From the NCBI GenBank assembly GCA_012845835.1, contig JABAKD010000002.1:10638620-10702619 (forward strand): a stretch of DNA of 64,000 nucleotides, read 5' to 3'. Below the pieces are notes generated by a model, which was given only the letters and a program-made list of their open reading frames with translations, was not told where the DNA came from and searched no databases. This document shows, piece after piece, positions 1-11,504 of this stretch; position 1 is the stretch's first letter, and each line of letters opens with the position of its first letter. A program made the position numbers and the translations under genes. This DNA comes from Undaria pinnatifida (taxonomy: Eukaryota > Sar > Phaeophyceae > Laminariales > Alariaceae).

Positions 1-424
1 CAATGTTTGGTGTCCTTAGGGAGCTATTCGGTGTCTAGTCGGTAGCGATTCGGTGGCTACGGTAGCCGTTCGGTATGGCGGTAGCTGTTCGGTATCTACT
101 GCGTGTTATTCGGTCTCTACGCATCTACTGGCTACCCGTTCGGTATCTACTACAGGTATCTTGCAGTGATTTGTGCTGCGGGCGAGCGGCGAAAAGTCAG
201 TTACCTTAGTTGCTGTTATTGGAATTTCTTTACGTTGTCGGTAGTTGGCGTCTGGGCTGTCGGCCGGGCTGCGGGCTTGGATGGGGTCTGAGAGCTGTAT
301 AACCCTGCCCCAGCTTTGGAAACTTCTCGGAATGAAGATGCTATGACCAGTTAACTGTTGCGTAGTGTGCTATGTTATAAAGTGCCATACAGCATACGAT
401 GTAGCTACAGATGCCATGGAACTG
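1..424. other. No gene seen
   Basis: The first 130 bases contain a loose run of short units ending in ttcggta or ttcggtc. No open frame here resembles a known protein and no splice-supported exon was found. Confidence 0.5.
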
Positions 425-660
425 CGGTTGTTTGTCAAGGGTTCGTAAAATTTGCGACGTTACGCTTCTGTCAGGCGGTACGAATGTCGGGAACAAGGGA
501 TGCGAAAAAGCGTCTTGCGTATCCCCGTCCGCTCACTGCCTGATTCCACCTGTATTTGACCTTACATGTCAGTAATGGAGATAAGTGAGACACTACGAAC
601 TTAGCTAAGGAGGAGAGCGCATACCATTCCAGCATCGACACCCCTGCGTCCCCGCGAGGG
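425..660 (+). repeat. Diverged direct duplication, copy 1
   Basis: This stretch is repeated at about 1150-1350. Shared blocks in the same order are 'cttctgtcaggcggtacgaa', 'gctcactgcctgatt' and 'aaggaggagag', with point changes and small indels between them. It is non-coding as far as can be seen. The spacing of about 720 bp suggests an old segmental or tandem duplication. Confidence 0.7.
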
Positions 661-1144
661 CCTTCCTATACACATGGCGTCGACGGCAAGCCTAGTCATC
701 GCTGAGTTGGAGCTCTCCTTCGAGGTTCTTCTGTGCTCCTCCAGGCCCCATCCAACAGCTTTTCTGGTACGTACTATTAATGGTAGCCATTTTTGTTCGT
801 GGCCCAAGTGTTGTATTGGCATATTGCGCGTGCACAGCCGACCCCCAGCTCCCACTTTCGTGAGCTCCATGGCGGGCATCAAGTTTTGCAAGAGGTATCT
901 TCGCCTCACTACGACTTGTTGGGTTGATCGGTAGCCGCATTTTGTTTCGTTGGAATAGCCGCATCGTTGATCCCCTTTCCGATCTATAGATGCTGTTGTT
1001 GCAATCCGTTGATCGTCATATATATGGTGTGTGCATCTACGATAATTCGGGGTGACCTTGTTGTTGACTGCCATACTGCACACTGCGTAACTACTAGCAT
1101 ATAATGTGCTGGTGTTATTAGCATATATCATACCTAGTACCTGT

Positions 1145-1350
1145 TGTGAAACCAGGTTGCATGTTCAGGGTTCATACTTTGTAGAATACGCGGCATCATG
1201 CTTCTGTCAGGCGGTACGAATGTCGGGAATAGGGGATGTGTAAGGCGTCTTGAGCATCCTCATCATCAGCTCACTGCCTGATTTTACGTGTCTTTGGCAT
1301 TATGAACTTAAATAAGGAGGAGAGTGCGTACCTTCCCAGCATCAACACGT
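1145..1350 (+). repeat. Diverged direct duplication, copy 2
   Basis: Second copy of the block at 425-660, holding the same three conserved blocks in the same order and orientation. The intervening 660-1145 bases contain no recognisable gene. Confidence 0.7.
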
Positions 1351-1739
1351 ATGCTTCAAGGGCTATTTATTGTGCTGTTTTTTTATACTCTCACCGGAGA
1401 TCTGATGTTGTTTATATTATACGTTGGATGAGCAGGAGTGAACTCTCTAGGAAAAGCCATACCTGTGGCCCGTATCCATGCAACGCAGGAGGCCGGCGAG
1501 TGTGACGAGGCAGGGGGCACAAAGCATATTATCCTGATCAACTGCGATCGCGAGTTTTCTGTTTTCATTGCAGGGCTGTCCCTAAGGCCCAGGGGCAGCT
1601 GTGCGGTCAGCACTAGTGCAGCGGGCATGTATAAATATATCCCAAGGTAGAGGCGCGTAATATTTTGTTCTGAGGTTACCCACTTAAGGAGCTCTGCACC
1701 TCATCCAAAAACGTATTTGGACTGAACTAGAAGCGCTTT

Positions 1740-1920
1740 GGTGTTGAACAAACCCATGGCCTACGAGGTATACCAAAAAAATCAAATTGATTTTTTTTTA
1801 TGAAATTCCGACGAATTTGGGTAAAGGAGGGCTAAGGAGCACCGTCATTCAGAAAACAAAAATATCGAAAAGTGCTACTACTTCTATCGTAGCACACGTC
1901 AGCGGTGGTGGTTCCCGTCG
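1740..1920 (+). repeat. Dispersed repeat family A, copy 1
   Basis: Holds the pattern 'gaacaaaccca..', 'aggtatac', 'aaggagggct', a run close to 'cattcagaaaacaaaaa', then 'cgaaaagtgct' and 'tcgtagcacacgtc'. The same ordered blocks recur at about 2205-2300, inverted at about 29450-29545, and at 59520-59760. No coding capacity is seen. The family is probably a non-autonomous mobile element, but its ends were not defined. Confidence 0.6.
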
Positions 1921-2204
1921 TTAACGGGTCAATTGCTGTCGCTGAAAACAGTAAAAACGCAATTATGACACCCCGGTGTCGTAAGCTCTTATTTACGACA
2001 CCGCGCTGTACTTGCGCCATACGCCCCGCATGATCCCGGAACTGCCACGGCTGTTTGGGCGGTGGTATAGAACTCTCCTTGAAGCCATCGTGTGCCCAAA
2101 ATGACCCAGTACTAGTTAGACGAGATATCTGGTATCCGCGTGCTCCCGCAGAGTTGTGAAACCGGTGTCGTAAAAAATCTTGCAGAAAAGAGAACATCAT
2201 TCTC

Positions 2205-2300
2205 ACGATTTGGAGTTACAGAGCCCCGTCGTTCTGAAAACGTTTCAATCAAAAAAGGGTATAAACCTCTACTGTAGCGTAGCATGCGTCCCCATAGTTT
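2205..2300 (+). repeat. Dispersed repeat family A, copy 2
   Basis: Shorter copy of the family described at 1740-1920, with 'gatttgg', 'gccccgtcgttctgaaaac' and 'ctgtagcgtagcatgcgtcc' in matching order. It lies about 400 bp downstream of copy 1, so the two may be parts of one larger element. Confidence 0.5.
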
Positions 2301-3950
2301 GGATGGAGGCACGGGCTTTTCTCGGATTAGTCAGACTCAAAAGTAGGGAAACGGCCTAAAACATGTACGTGGAAGCCGAACCATTTACGTTTCGGATATA
2401 GACTATAGGAGAGGCGACAGCGCCACGGAAAAAAATCACTTAGTACCATGAACAGTTGCAACGGTTTAGAGACTCTCTTCCGCCGAGTTCGTGAGGATTC
2501 CCCCCCTTTTGTTCATCCAGATATTGCATCCACGACCCTCTCGTCTACCCCCTTCACGTACGTGTATGGCCTGGATTCTCCACCTTTGCGCTTCCAATGA
2601 CCTTGTTGCCATCTTTACCAGTACCCCCGCTCTCACTTCCTCTTTCCCCCCTCCCTTGCAGTGAAGCATCTATTGCACCGCCGACGAAATACCCCCTCCA
2701 CGCCAACACTGTCACCCCCTCCCTGCCCGGTCTGTCCCACATTGCTATCATCACATACGTACGCCGTCACCACCATCACCATCAGCTCTAAGACTTTGGT
2801 CGAATTCCGGTCACCTTCCTCACGATTTCTCCGTATCGTCCTCCGTTTTGTGTCATGCGCCAGTTGGTACCCCCAGCACACACCCCTGTCTCAAGTCACA
2901 ACCTCGCGATAGTCTCATTTGACGCGTCTGATAACCCCCCTCTCGAGCTTGATTTATTGACCGATGAAGCGGAGCTACAACCATCCCTCCTTCCGCGATA
3001 TTCTCTTGCTGCACGCACCATCTCCACCACCCCGTGGCCAGCCGTAATAAATTATGTTATCCGTCTCCATATAATCTTCTGATATACTTCCCCCACGCCC
3101 ACCGCCCGCCCGTCCGCCCACGCCCATGAAAACCCTTCATCTACTGGGAAACAATATCACATGCTAGTTTCAAGAGGTGTGTCGCAACAAACGAGGGTAC
3201 CTTGTACATCTCTAAACGGGAGACGCAGAAGCCCTCGCACGAAACACCGCCCGGGCCGCACGGCAACTGTCGCGTGGCGTTCCTACCCTGCCAACACCAG
3301 TACCCCCCCCATCAAGTCCATCTCCCTCGTCACTGACTATTAATCTAACATCTCGCAAATCGCGCAGCTTTCGTATTGAATGGGAACCAAATCGTCATCG
3401 CCTCCGTATCCACGCAAACCCAAGTAGCTGTGCCCAGTATACCATCTTGTTCTACGATAGCGGTGGCTTCCATGTCATTGGTAGGATTTGCTGGCTATGT
3501 CGTGAGGTAACCCAAAGCTGGTCGAGACGTAGTTCCTTTGTAGTGTGATCCTGTAGCACCGGTATGTCTCCGCCACTTCTGGCAGTTCCCGTTTGTCTCA
3601 AGCGATTTCACAAGCGCTATAGCAGGCAGCTGGCAAGATAGAGGGACTACTACTGTATTGCTGTAACAGTTGTTTCCATTTTATACGATAACATTGCCCC
3701 CCACCCTCACCTCCTGTTCCCCATGGCCTGAAAATTTATCGAAGCCAACGACTTCAAGACGTCACAACACCGCCCCCCGCCCCCTTCCCACTGTGTTTTC
3801 ATCGAAGTAGCGCAATCCATGAAAAACGACACCCACGGTGCCGCATCCTTTGCCCCCTTCTCTACTTCCAACCCTTCTCAACCAATCGGCAGCGGTTCTG
3901 CGTGTGTTCCCTGTCAAAGGTTGTTGGATATGTAGCACAACAGTACCCAC

Positions 3951-3982
3951 TAGACCACGTAGTCACGTGACTATGTGGTCTA
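3951..3982. repeat. 32 bp near-perfect palindrome
   Basis: The arms mirror each other around a central CACGTG with a single mismatched pair. The flanking 'cagtac' and 'gtactg' extend the symmetry. One arm recurs at about 4121-4138 with two changes. It could be a palindromic insertion footprint or a protein-binding site; nothing else indicates function. Confidence 0.75.
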
Positions 3983-4611
3983 CAGTACAGTGCGTAGCGC
4001 TAAGAATGCTCCTTGATACTGCAGTCCGTGTCGAGGGGAGGGGCCAGGTGATCAATGCCATAGTCTGCAAGGATCAACGAACTCTTAAACATATACTTTG
4101 TTGGTTATATAGAACTACCTACTAGACCACATAGTCGCGCAATATAACCAGCATACGACGTAGGCACTTTTTTTACATGATATCGCTCCGACGCCTGCCT
4201 CCGAACTCACCGCTGTCGCCCGCGTCGTTTTCACTGAGCATCATGCAGTCGCGCTCGCCACCGCCCCCACCTCCTTGGGCTCCCATTGCACCTGAATTTC
4301 AGCCCGCACGTCCACCACGGCGCAACCAGCTGCCCACGTAACTAAGTGCTGCCGCCCTCGCCGGGTTTACCCCCCTATTCGTCGATGTGCACCCTCCAGG
4401 TCCTCTTTTCGGCAATAGTTCTTCTCTCTGCGCCGCACATAACACACAGCCCAGTGTCGACGCAAGATTTTTCTTCGTCACCTCAAAAAGCTCACGAGCG
4501 GGAATTTGCTGTTGTATTCACCGATCCGCTCCGTGCCACTTCCTTGCCACCTCCAAACGTCATGTCATGCGCGAGTGTGTGCTCTGCTTATGCTTCTATT
4601 GTGGAATCACA

Positions 4612-4890
4612 TCAACTTGCGATATCCGCAGCCCAAGCCTGAATGCCCCCTGCTTGCTCCAACGGAAACATCAATACTCTGCCTTTGACCAAGTCCGCGA
4701 TCGCCTCCCGTCGCACCTCCTCCAATTCCGCCGCCCTCAGGTGATCCCCGTTCGAAATTTCTTGTGCTAGATCCGTCTCAGTGGGCAACCCTAACCTTGC
4801 TATATGCTTCAGCTGCGTGATGTCCGGCAATCCGTGCCACTTGCCGAAATAGTCCATTATCCGGTCGCTGCTGCCCATATGTGGAGTCAA
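4612..4890 (-). pseudogene. Protein-like open frame, unrecognised
   Basis: A 92-codon minus-strand frame with balanced amino-acid composition, unlike the Pro/Arg shadow frames around it. It has a run of charged and amphipathic residues (ELEEVRREAIADLVKGR) that looks helical. I do not recognise the family, and neither flank continues it in a convincing way. It may be a fragment of an old element or gene, or chance. Confidence 0.2.
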
Positions 4891-6133
4891 AAGACTCCCT
4901 CCCTCAATACCCGACCACCCCCCACACGTTACCTTCGTATCTACAGCTAAAACCTACCTGGCGATCTCAGCTCACGTCGCCGACATCCTTCCCTGTCCCC
5001 CCGAGCCTTGTGGTTGTGGGGGGGCATCCTGATTCCATCCCGGGGTTTCCTGGTGGGTACGTAGTATCGTATGGTTCGTGTGAGTAACATATCGCTGGTG
5101 CTACTGTGGAGCATCGCACACAGCGATCACTTCTTCTTTTGTCAACTCTGTTCCAACGTGCTCGAATACAATTATGTCTCTCATGCGGAAATGTCAGGAG
5201 ACAGCACCATTACCCCTTGACAGACAACAAGTTTGGCTTAATTTGTCTTGACTGACACCACACTTCAAGGTTTTAGCGCGAAGCTCTCGACCCTACACCC
5301 TTGACAGCGCGTGCTTTCCCTTGCTTGACACGCCTCCTGACAGCTTTTCTCGGTGCGTCACGCGGATGATCACCAGTGGCTCGGGTGCTTCAACGATGTT
5401 GATCCTGAGGGGAGCGTTCGTCCGCGCTTTTACACCATAACCGCCCTTCGCCTTTGACAGCCCACTCGACGCTGCCCACCACCGCGACAGCGCCTCCCCT
5501 TTAACGTTTTGGAGCTCACTCACATGCACAAAAATCACGAGAAATGAGATTACACCAACCGTGCAGGAAGGGCGCACAGCACTGAGACTGCCAGCATGCT
5601 GTACGTGTGTCGTATAGCTCCTGACGTGGCGTTTCGGATGCATCCGCCACCCCAGCAGCGCGGACTGCTTTGGGAGGTCGATGCTGTTTTCGTCAGTTTT
5701 GTTTCAAATTTTCCCCCATCTGAAGTCCCGAAGGGGTTAACCTCCACCATTGTACGTTCTGCTTGCAGCTGCACCGATCCGGGTTCCGGTCCCACAGCTC
5801 CTTCCTCCCTCCACTCTTTTCGCGCCGTGCATTCCGTCCCTCCTCCTTCCTCTGCGGTGGCTTCTTCGTACCCCGCCGTTTCCTCTTTGCCGCCCCCTGG
5901 GTTGGCTCAGCCGCGGAGCCTGCAGCCTGCAACCCTGTTTCTTCTTGGCTGGCTCCTCCTTCCTCCCCACCCCTACCCCCACCCTCTTTCGTCCTGTTGC
6001 TCCTCCTCCTTCTCCGTCGCTCCGACCGTATGCATACATACACTGCAGTCCCGTGCGCTCGAAAATACTGCGTGCTGATTGAAATCCGAACACTCCGCCC
6101 GTCTTTTTTTTCCTCGCCCCCGTGAAGCCTCCG

Positions 6134-6154
6134 CCCCCCCCCCCCCCCCCCCCC
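6134..6154 (+). repeat. Poly-C tract, 21 bases
   Basis: Uninterrupted homopolymer. Comparable plus-strand C runs of 12 or more lie at 13567, 13933, 18926, 24379, 24967, 42217 and 48495. Confidence 0.9.
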
Positions 6155-6440
6155 AACCCCCGCCTGATTCCCTGTGCTTCTCCGACCTCTCTTGGTGCCC
6201 CTTCGTGCTAAATATCCCTCCTTGTCACCTATCCATCCACGTATTGCTGAGTGTACACGCCCATTGGGCAGGCGCCGTCTTGAAATGAAATGTGTCGTCT
6301 TGCTATCCCCGGCTGAGGTATCGGTGGCGCGCAAAACAGAACGGAGTACGTACTGCGTCGCTGCGTCTCTCTTCATACTGAAGGCAACTCTAGCATATTC
6401 TTTCTCCGTGTACCTCTGGCATCTCCTTTCTCCGCACATT

Positions 6441-6694
6441 CAGGTCCAGGGTAACTTGCGTTACAAACGATCTCTGGAACCCACTGGTGAATTGGTAAAT
6501 TGCCGATTAATTGCGTGACCTCTCTGGTTTCCCTTGCATCCGAAAAGTTTGATGCAAGGAAAACCAGAGAGAAAGTTCCACGGTATTCACCGGCATGTCA
6601 CGTCTCCACCAGGGGTTCAAAGCTCGTTTGATACACAAATTGACTTGGATCTGAGCGATCAGGTTGTGCGTAACGCAAGCTTACCTGGACCTGA
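6441..6694. mobile_element. Foldback element 1
   Basis: A nested inverted repeat. The outer arm starts 'caggtccagggtaacttgcg' and is mirrored near 6665-6694. The middle arms around 6500 and 6610 ('ggtgaattg', 'caccaggggttcaaagc') are complementary. The core at 6519-6570 is a strong hairpin, 'tctctggtttcccttgcatc' against its complement. No coding capacity. The structure is typical of a foldback or MITE-type non-autonomous element; the family is unknown. Confidence 0.7.
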
Positions 6695-6754
6695 CATCGT
6701 AGGGAAATCACGTGCTACGGGTGGCCTTCGATGAACATGAACACAGGTGTGCAC

Positions 6755-6895
6755 AGCGATATACCCCGGTCCGTTCAGCGCGCTGCCGGTAGTGCAGTCG
6801 GGGCATAACCAGACTAGGTGATTTTTGGAGGCGGTGCCTACCGGCCTTGCGCCCAATGTCCCCAGAAACATCGCCATTCCGAATAACGCCTTGAT
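6755..6895 (+). repeat. Dispersed repeat family B, copy 1
   Basis: Carries 'ccggtccgttcagcgcgc', 'cagtcggggcataaccaga', 'ggaggcggtgcctac' and 'ataacgcc' in that order. The same order appears at 7322-7480 and 13405-13560. The last two copies flank the minus-strand copia element, but the repeat is not its LTR because the third copy lies outside. Confidence 0.6.
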
Positions 6896-7000
6896 ACTTT
6901 CTTTTCCGGCGCTCTCAGGTCCAAGTTAAAGTACACCGCAGACGCCATGAGCACTCAGGTCCAGGTTTAATGGTGCCACGAGCAAAAACGACCGAAGCGG

Positions 7001-7221
7001 TCAGGTTCAGAGTAAGCTGCGTTTCAAATGACCCCTAACATCCTGGTGGACTTGTGACTTGCCGATGAATAGCGTGGGACTCTCTGAGTTTCCTTGCATC
7101 TACAGTTCATAAGATGCAAGGGAAATCGGAGAGAGAGTCCCACGCTAGTGGCCGGCAGACAGATCACGTCTTCACCAGAATTCCAAAGCTTATATTTGAT
7201 ACGCAAGATAAACTGGACCTG
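7001..7221. mobile_element. Foldback element 2
   Basis: Second member of the foldback family at 6441. It begins 'tcaggttcagagtaagctgc' and ends 'aaactggacctga'. The inner hairpin spans 7074-7143, with arms starting 'gtgggactctctgag' and ending in its near complement. Half-copies of the outer arm sit at about 6918, 6955, 7221-7260 and 7568, so the element family has accumulated here. Confidence 0.7.
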
Positions 7222-7321
7222 AGCGCTCAGGTCGGTTGTAACGCAAGTAAACCTGGACCTGAAGAAGGCGGAGAAAATCGATGCTAGGGATGACCTTCAG
7301 GACGAAGAAAGAAGCAGCGAC

Positions 7322-7480
7322 GTATCATGTACCGGCCCGTTCGGCGCGCGGCCGATACCGCAGTCGGGAATAACCAGACACAACATTCTTGGAGGCGGTG
7401 CTTACCCAGTGAGCATGCAAGCGTAACATATGTTCCCAAACACACATTTACTTTGGACGGCGCCTCTACACCTCCTTTCC
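7322..7480 (+). repeat. Dispersed repeat family B, copy 2
   Basis: Matches the blocks of the copy at 6755 and adds 'gtgagcatgcaagcgtaac', which pairs with 'gtgggcatgcctgtcc' in the third copy at 13405. Confidence 0.6.
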
Positions 7481-7848
7481 CTATGATGCCAGGCCCATGT
7501 CAAAGTGCGTCGTTACAAATGACCTGAGCGACCAGGCCCAGGTCTGATGGCGTTACGAGTACAATCGACCAGAGCGCTCAGGTTCACGTTAACTTGCGTT
7601 ACAAACGAACTCCGAAATCGTGGTGAATTCGTGAATTGTCATTGAATGGCGTGCTGCATAACTCACATAATCCAAACCATTGCGCGATTGTAACAATGGT
7701 CGCATTCAAAACGATGACCAGGGCAGAAACTAAAATGCCGAGTAGCGCCATACTTACCCATGCCCCTCAAAGTAGCGTGGGATGGCGGCCTGAAAAATTA
7801 TTCCTCGCATGACTCGTACATGATACTCATCGAGTAATGCGCACACCC

Positions 7849-8624
7849 TTACTCATCCTCCAACTGTAGGTTCAACAAAAACTTACGGCGAAATTTGAAA
7901 GGGGTCGCAGCAAGGGATTTCGTCAAAATATCCGCGTGCTGCTCTTCCGAAGCCACAAACTTGACGTCAATCTTCTTGGGACGAATTAGCCCTCCGACCA
8001 CGCGAAAACACACGTCTATGTGCTTGCTCCGCGCAGAACTAAGAGGGTTCTTAGCCAGCTCTATGGCCTCCTGATCATTTTCAACAACACGAAACACGAT
8101 CCGCTTAGCTCTGGACTAATAAACGGTAAGACTGCGCCCGTAAACAGAGCCTCCTTCACCCCTTCACCCAGGGCTACATACTCTGCTTCTGCCGTAGACA
8201 ATGTAACGCACATCTGCGTGCTACTTGCCCATCTGACGGCAGCAGCCCCCAAGGTAATTACCGTCCCCGACACCGATCGCCTCTCATTGGATTTCTCGGC
8301 GTAGTCGGCATCGCTATACGCAGTCAGATCCAATCCCGAACCCCTTGCAAAAGTCAAACCCATGCTCCTTGTCCCGTGGAGGTATGCCATGATCTTCAGA
8401 ACTGATTTCCAGTGCCTGTCGGTGGGGTTGTGAGAATGGCGCGTCACAGCACGCACCGCGTTCGAGATGTCTGGCCGCGTCATGGTCGACAGCCACATCA
8501 GACTGCCCACAGCCTCTCTGTACGACCAGTCTCCCTTTGGTGCGCCCTCCTCTCTTGGACCTAGTTTAACGCCAGGGGTCGTGGGGACGTCAGAGGACGA
8601 GTTCACACCGAAACGATTCAGCAT
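7849..8624 (-). pseudogene. Copia RNase H and RT C-terminal region
   Basis: Two overlapping frames, 8624-8061 and 8097-7849, separated by a frameshift. The first holds the copia motifs GSLMWLSTMTRPDIS, YSDADYAEKSNERRSVSG and STAEAEYVAL, which mark the RT thumb/connection and RNase H. The second holds the C-terminal SKHIDVCFRVV and HADILTKSL motifs that end copia polyproteins. The stop at 7849-7851 is where such proteins normally terminate. The copy is inactive because of the shift. Confidence 0.88.
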
Positions 8625-8628
8625 TCAT

Positions 8629-9290
8629 TCAACGAACAACGAAAGCTTTCTGCGTGGTCTCTAGCGTGCCCAATTCCCAATTGCGCTTGAAAGCACAACC
8701 AGCGTACCAAGTCAGTTCGCCGAACTTATTCGTGGCGAAATTCGTATTTAACGCGGCATGGAAGTCTCTGCATGCCTCGTCCGGTCCTGCAATCATAATG
8801 TCATCTACACATGAACGGCCAGAATCAGTTCTACTTTGCCATCGACAGCCATGCAAAAAACGCAAGGATCGGTCCTACTCTGCGCCATACCGTATTCTAC
8901 CACGGTCTCTACCAGCAGTCTGGCCCACTGCCGTCTGCTCTGTTTTAGACCATATAGTGATATGTTGAGGCGAACAATTTTTCCAGGCATGTCACCACAC
9001 CCATCGGGCAATTTCATGTATATCTCGGCGTTGAGTTTCGCGCGAACAAAAACTCTTTCAACGTCTAAATGATTTTTTCAGACCGTGAAATTTGCAACAG
9101 CCGCCAGAAAATCAACTAACGCTGATGATGGAGTTGGTACAAACGTTTGGAAGTGATCTACGCCACGAGTCTAGCTTTCGTTTTCACTATCAAGCCATCT
9201 TTTTGATTCTTGTATATGCACACACACGTCGTAACTACAGGTTTCCACCCTCGCGGCGGTGTCGCCGCCTCGTATGTACCGGTCGTCTTG
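8629..9290 (-). pseudogene. Copia reverse transcriptase, broken
   Basis: The fingers/palm part at about 9240-9290 shows a decayed KWVYK-like stretch with KxGLIVK. Residues from about 9017 on carry SLYGLKQSRRQWARLL. The catalytic metal-binding motif reads VHV then VDD: an extra GT dinucleotide next to it puts the aspartates (VDDIMIAG, frame 8865-8629) in another frame. RT cannot be translated in one piece. Confidence 0.85.
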
Positions 9291-9482
9291 TGACCGTCCA
9301 ATTCACTCTTCATGGCCTCACGCTACGCCGCTTTGTATTTCGAACGCTCTACATCTGCTACGAACTGTAGGGGCGGTTCTACGTCTTCCGGGAAACCACT
9401 AGGCATGCACACGCTCAACTCCCCTTTCGTTTTCTTCCACAGCAGGTCCTCCAGCCATCATGGCCATTGCGTCCTTTGTCGT

Positions 9483-10091
9483 CTAGGATGTACTCTCCAG
9501 TATACTCCCAGACTCCGTCCACTCTTGCACTGCCGCATACAGCGCGTTCTCGACCTCACGTTGTATCTTTAGCAGGCGTTGAACAGACTCATCCTCCAGG
9601 TGTTGTCTCTGACTCCGGGCCCGGCCTCTTACTGTCGGGGTTAGCCGTCCCCCCCTGCTGAGCGCTGCCCTCCCCGACAGGACCGCGGGAGGATCATCGC
9701 CGTTCTCTTGATCGGTGCCGGAGGCTGCTGATGCGCCCGAGTCGCTTTCGGCTCTCCTTGCCTGGATCAAGGAGGCGTCCACCGCGCCCCCTTGAGGCGA
9801 GTCCATCGTCTCGACTGTTTCGGCCCTCCCTGTGGGGACCGAGGAGGCGTCCACTGCGCCCCCTTGAGACGAGTGCATCATCTCGACTGTTTTGACCCTC
9901 CCTGCCGGGACCGAGGAGGCGTCCACCGCGCCACCTTGAGACGAATCAATCGTTTCGGCTGTTCCGTCGCCAGCATCGCCGGCGGCATGTGTCTCCTGTG
10001 AGCGCTCCCGCAAAAACGCGTGCAGATCAAACCCCCACGTCACGTCGAGGTCGTTCAGGCGATCCAGACCACCGTCCTGCTCTTCCACCAC
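9483..10091 (-). pseudogene. Copia integrase-RT linker with internal repeats
   Basis: A 202-codon open stretch between the integrase and RT parts. It is rich in Asp, Glu, Ser and Gly. It contains about three tandem copies of a 23-residue unit built on SSQGGAVDASSVPxGR (roughly 9770-9960). Linkers of copia polyproteins are usually variable and low in complexity. The expansion is an unusual feature of this copy or family. Confidence 0.6.
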
Positions 10092-10608
10092 CCCCCCACC
10101 TCGACCTGACGTGCTCTCGTCGTCGGTCTCGGACCCTCCCTCTTCCTAAGACAGGGAATCATGCATCTCGGCAGGTATAGGTAGTGCAGGCGACACGCGT
10201 TGCCAGGTGACATGACGCGTGGTAAGCAGAGTACGGTGTTTGGTCAGCACTCGTACGGCGTCTCGGAGGTGGTTAGGCGCGGGGCCCAGGTAAAAACACT
10301 CCTGTGCTTTCGCCTGCGACACTCCTGTGCTTTCGCCTGCGACTTGTTTTTCCTGTTAACCTTGCAGTAGACAGGCTTGTGGAAAGGTAGAAGCACTACC
10401 GGGAGGGTTTACCGCACCATATATCGTACGGCGATTTTTTTGCTGGGTTAGCGAAAGTTGCTGTGCGGTTCAAAGCAACGCACGCTCATTGCGACGCTTC
10501 AGCTCACAACGATTCCGTTGCCGCCAATTGCGCTCTGGGCTAAAAACTCACGAGCTCGGATTCGACCCGCCATTGCGGTCGTCTCAAACAAACCTAGCGC
10601 GCGCTCGG

Positions 10609-10812
10609 CTACCCCAATGAATTAGGGACTGTCGACCCCGTGGTGAATTCCTGCAGGATGCATAGCGATCTGCATAGGTCGCCAAACGTTTCCCCGCGAA
10701 ATTTACCGCCCCCATCGGATCGGACAATCACCACCTGTGAAGGGACACCGTCTGCACGAGTATCCGCGACGAACTTCTTGAACATTTCCGCGGCGTCCGA
10801 TTTGTGGCGCAT
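10609..10812 (-). pseudogene. Copia integrase core fragment
   Basis: Contains the second half of the integrase catalytic core: FVADTRADGVPSQVVIVRSD followed by a GGKF segment and EFTTGST. The catalytic Asp of VRSD is present. The usual NGG is GGG here. The remaining D and E segments are not in this frame. Between 10092 and 10608 only decayed remnants exist. Confidence 0.8.
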
Positions 10813-10901
10813 AAATTACACCCACGTATACCGTGAAAAATTGCCGCGCACGATGAGGGCATACCACCTTCCCCCGTGAGGTTCTACCACCGTAGACCCA
10901 C

Positions 10902-11495
10902 TCAAATCCACAGAAACCTCCCGGTCATCTTATCTCTGCTCCTGTGTTTGTGGATTGCTTGATACCTCGGCGGAGACCCTTCGCCATGGAGCATCCTTTG
11001 CACCCCAACAGCTTTCCCTCGAGGACGATCCCTTGCTGCTCCGCGGCAGTAGTCGTTTATGTTCACCACGGGCTTGTTGGACAGTTTTCCCGGTGCGGGT
11101 ACAACACAGGCATTTTCCTTAGTGCTGCAGTCGACCCGGTAGCCGAAAAGGCTGTACAGGTTCCCGGTCAGCGGAAACACGATCAAACGCTCATACTTGA
11201 GCTTGACTGCAATCCCCGTGGGACCCCCTTCGAAAGTGTGAACGTCCTTCACGAGAGTGGGTAGGGAAAAGAGATGGTGTCGGAGATCTGGGACGTGCGC
11301 GATATTCGTCAGCATTACTTGCGCGAGACCGTTTCCGGACCGAAAGACAAAGTTAATGTCGCCGTATCCTCCGATCGCGCGGGTTGAGCCATCAGCGATG
11401 CGCAGTTTCAAATTGCACTTTCTGTAGTTGATCATCCTGCAATCTGCTGAAGGCGTCATATGAGTAGACGCTTCACTATCGCAAAGCCAGGTTTC
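10902..11495 (-). pseudogene. Copia protease and GAG-pre-integrase region
   Basis: The aspartic protease active site, normally DSGAS in copia elements, reads WLCDSEASTHMT near 11490-11459, so the conserved Gly is Glu. The following LRIADGSTRAIGGYGDI and VPDLRHHLFSL are the usual protease C-terminal region. Next comes a decayed GAG-pre-integrase domain. The glycine change should inactivate protease. Confidence 0.8.
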
Positions 11496-11504
11496 ATCCT
11501 CTAC

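Larger units (their letters stand above)
2301..6440. other. Pyrimidine-rich region, no supported gene
   Basis: The plus strand is rich in C and T with many short CCCC runs, notably at 2600-3340, 3680-3850 and 5760-6240. Several frames stay open for 80-250 codons, but their products are low-complexity Pro/Ser/Leu (plus) or Arg/Gly (minus) and look like composition artefacts. No splice-supported chain of exons was found. Confidence 0.5.

Noticed and set aside
5596..6439. Overlapping frames of 110-248 codons on both strands
   Set aside because: Pyrimidine-rich DNA gives stop-poor Pro/Ser and Arg/Gly frames; no domain-like sequence.
7560..7848. 3' LTR of copia element 1
   Set aside because: No similarity to the candidate 5' LTR at 13141-13363 could be seen.
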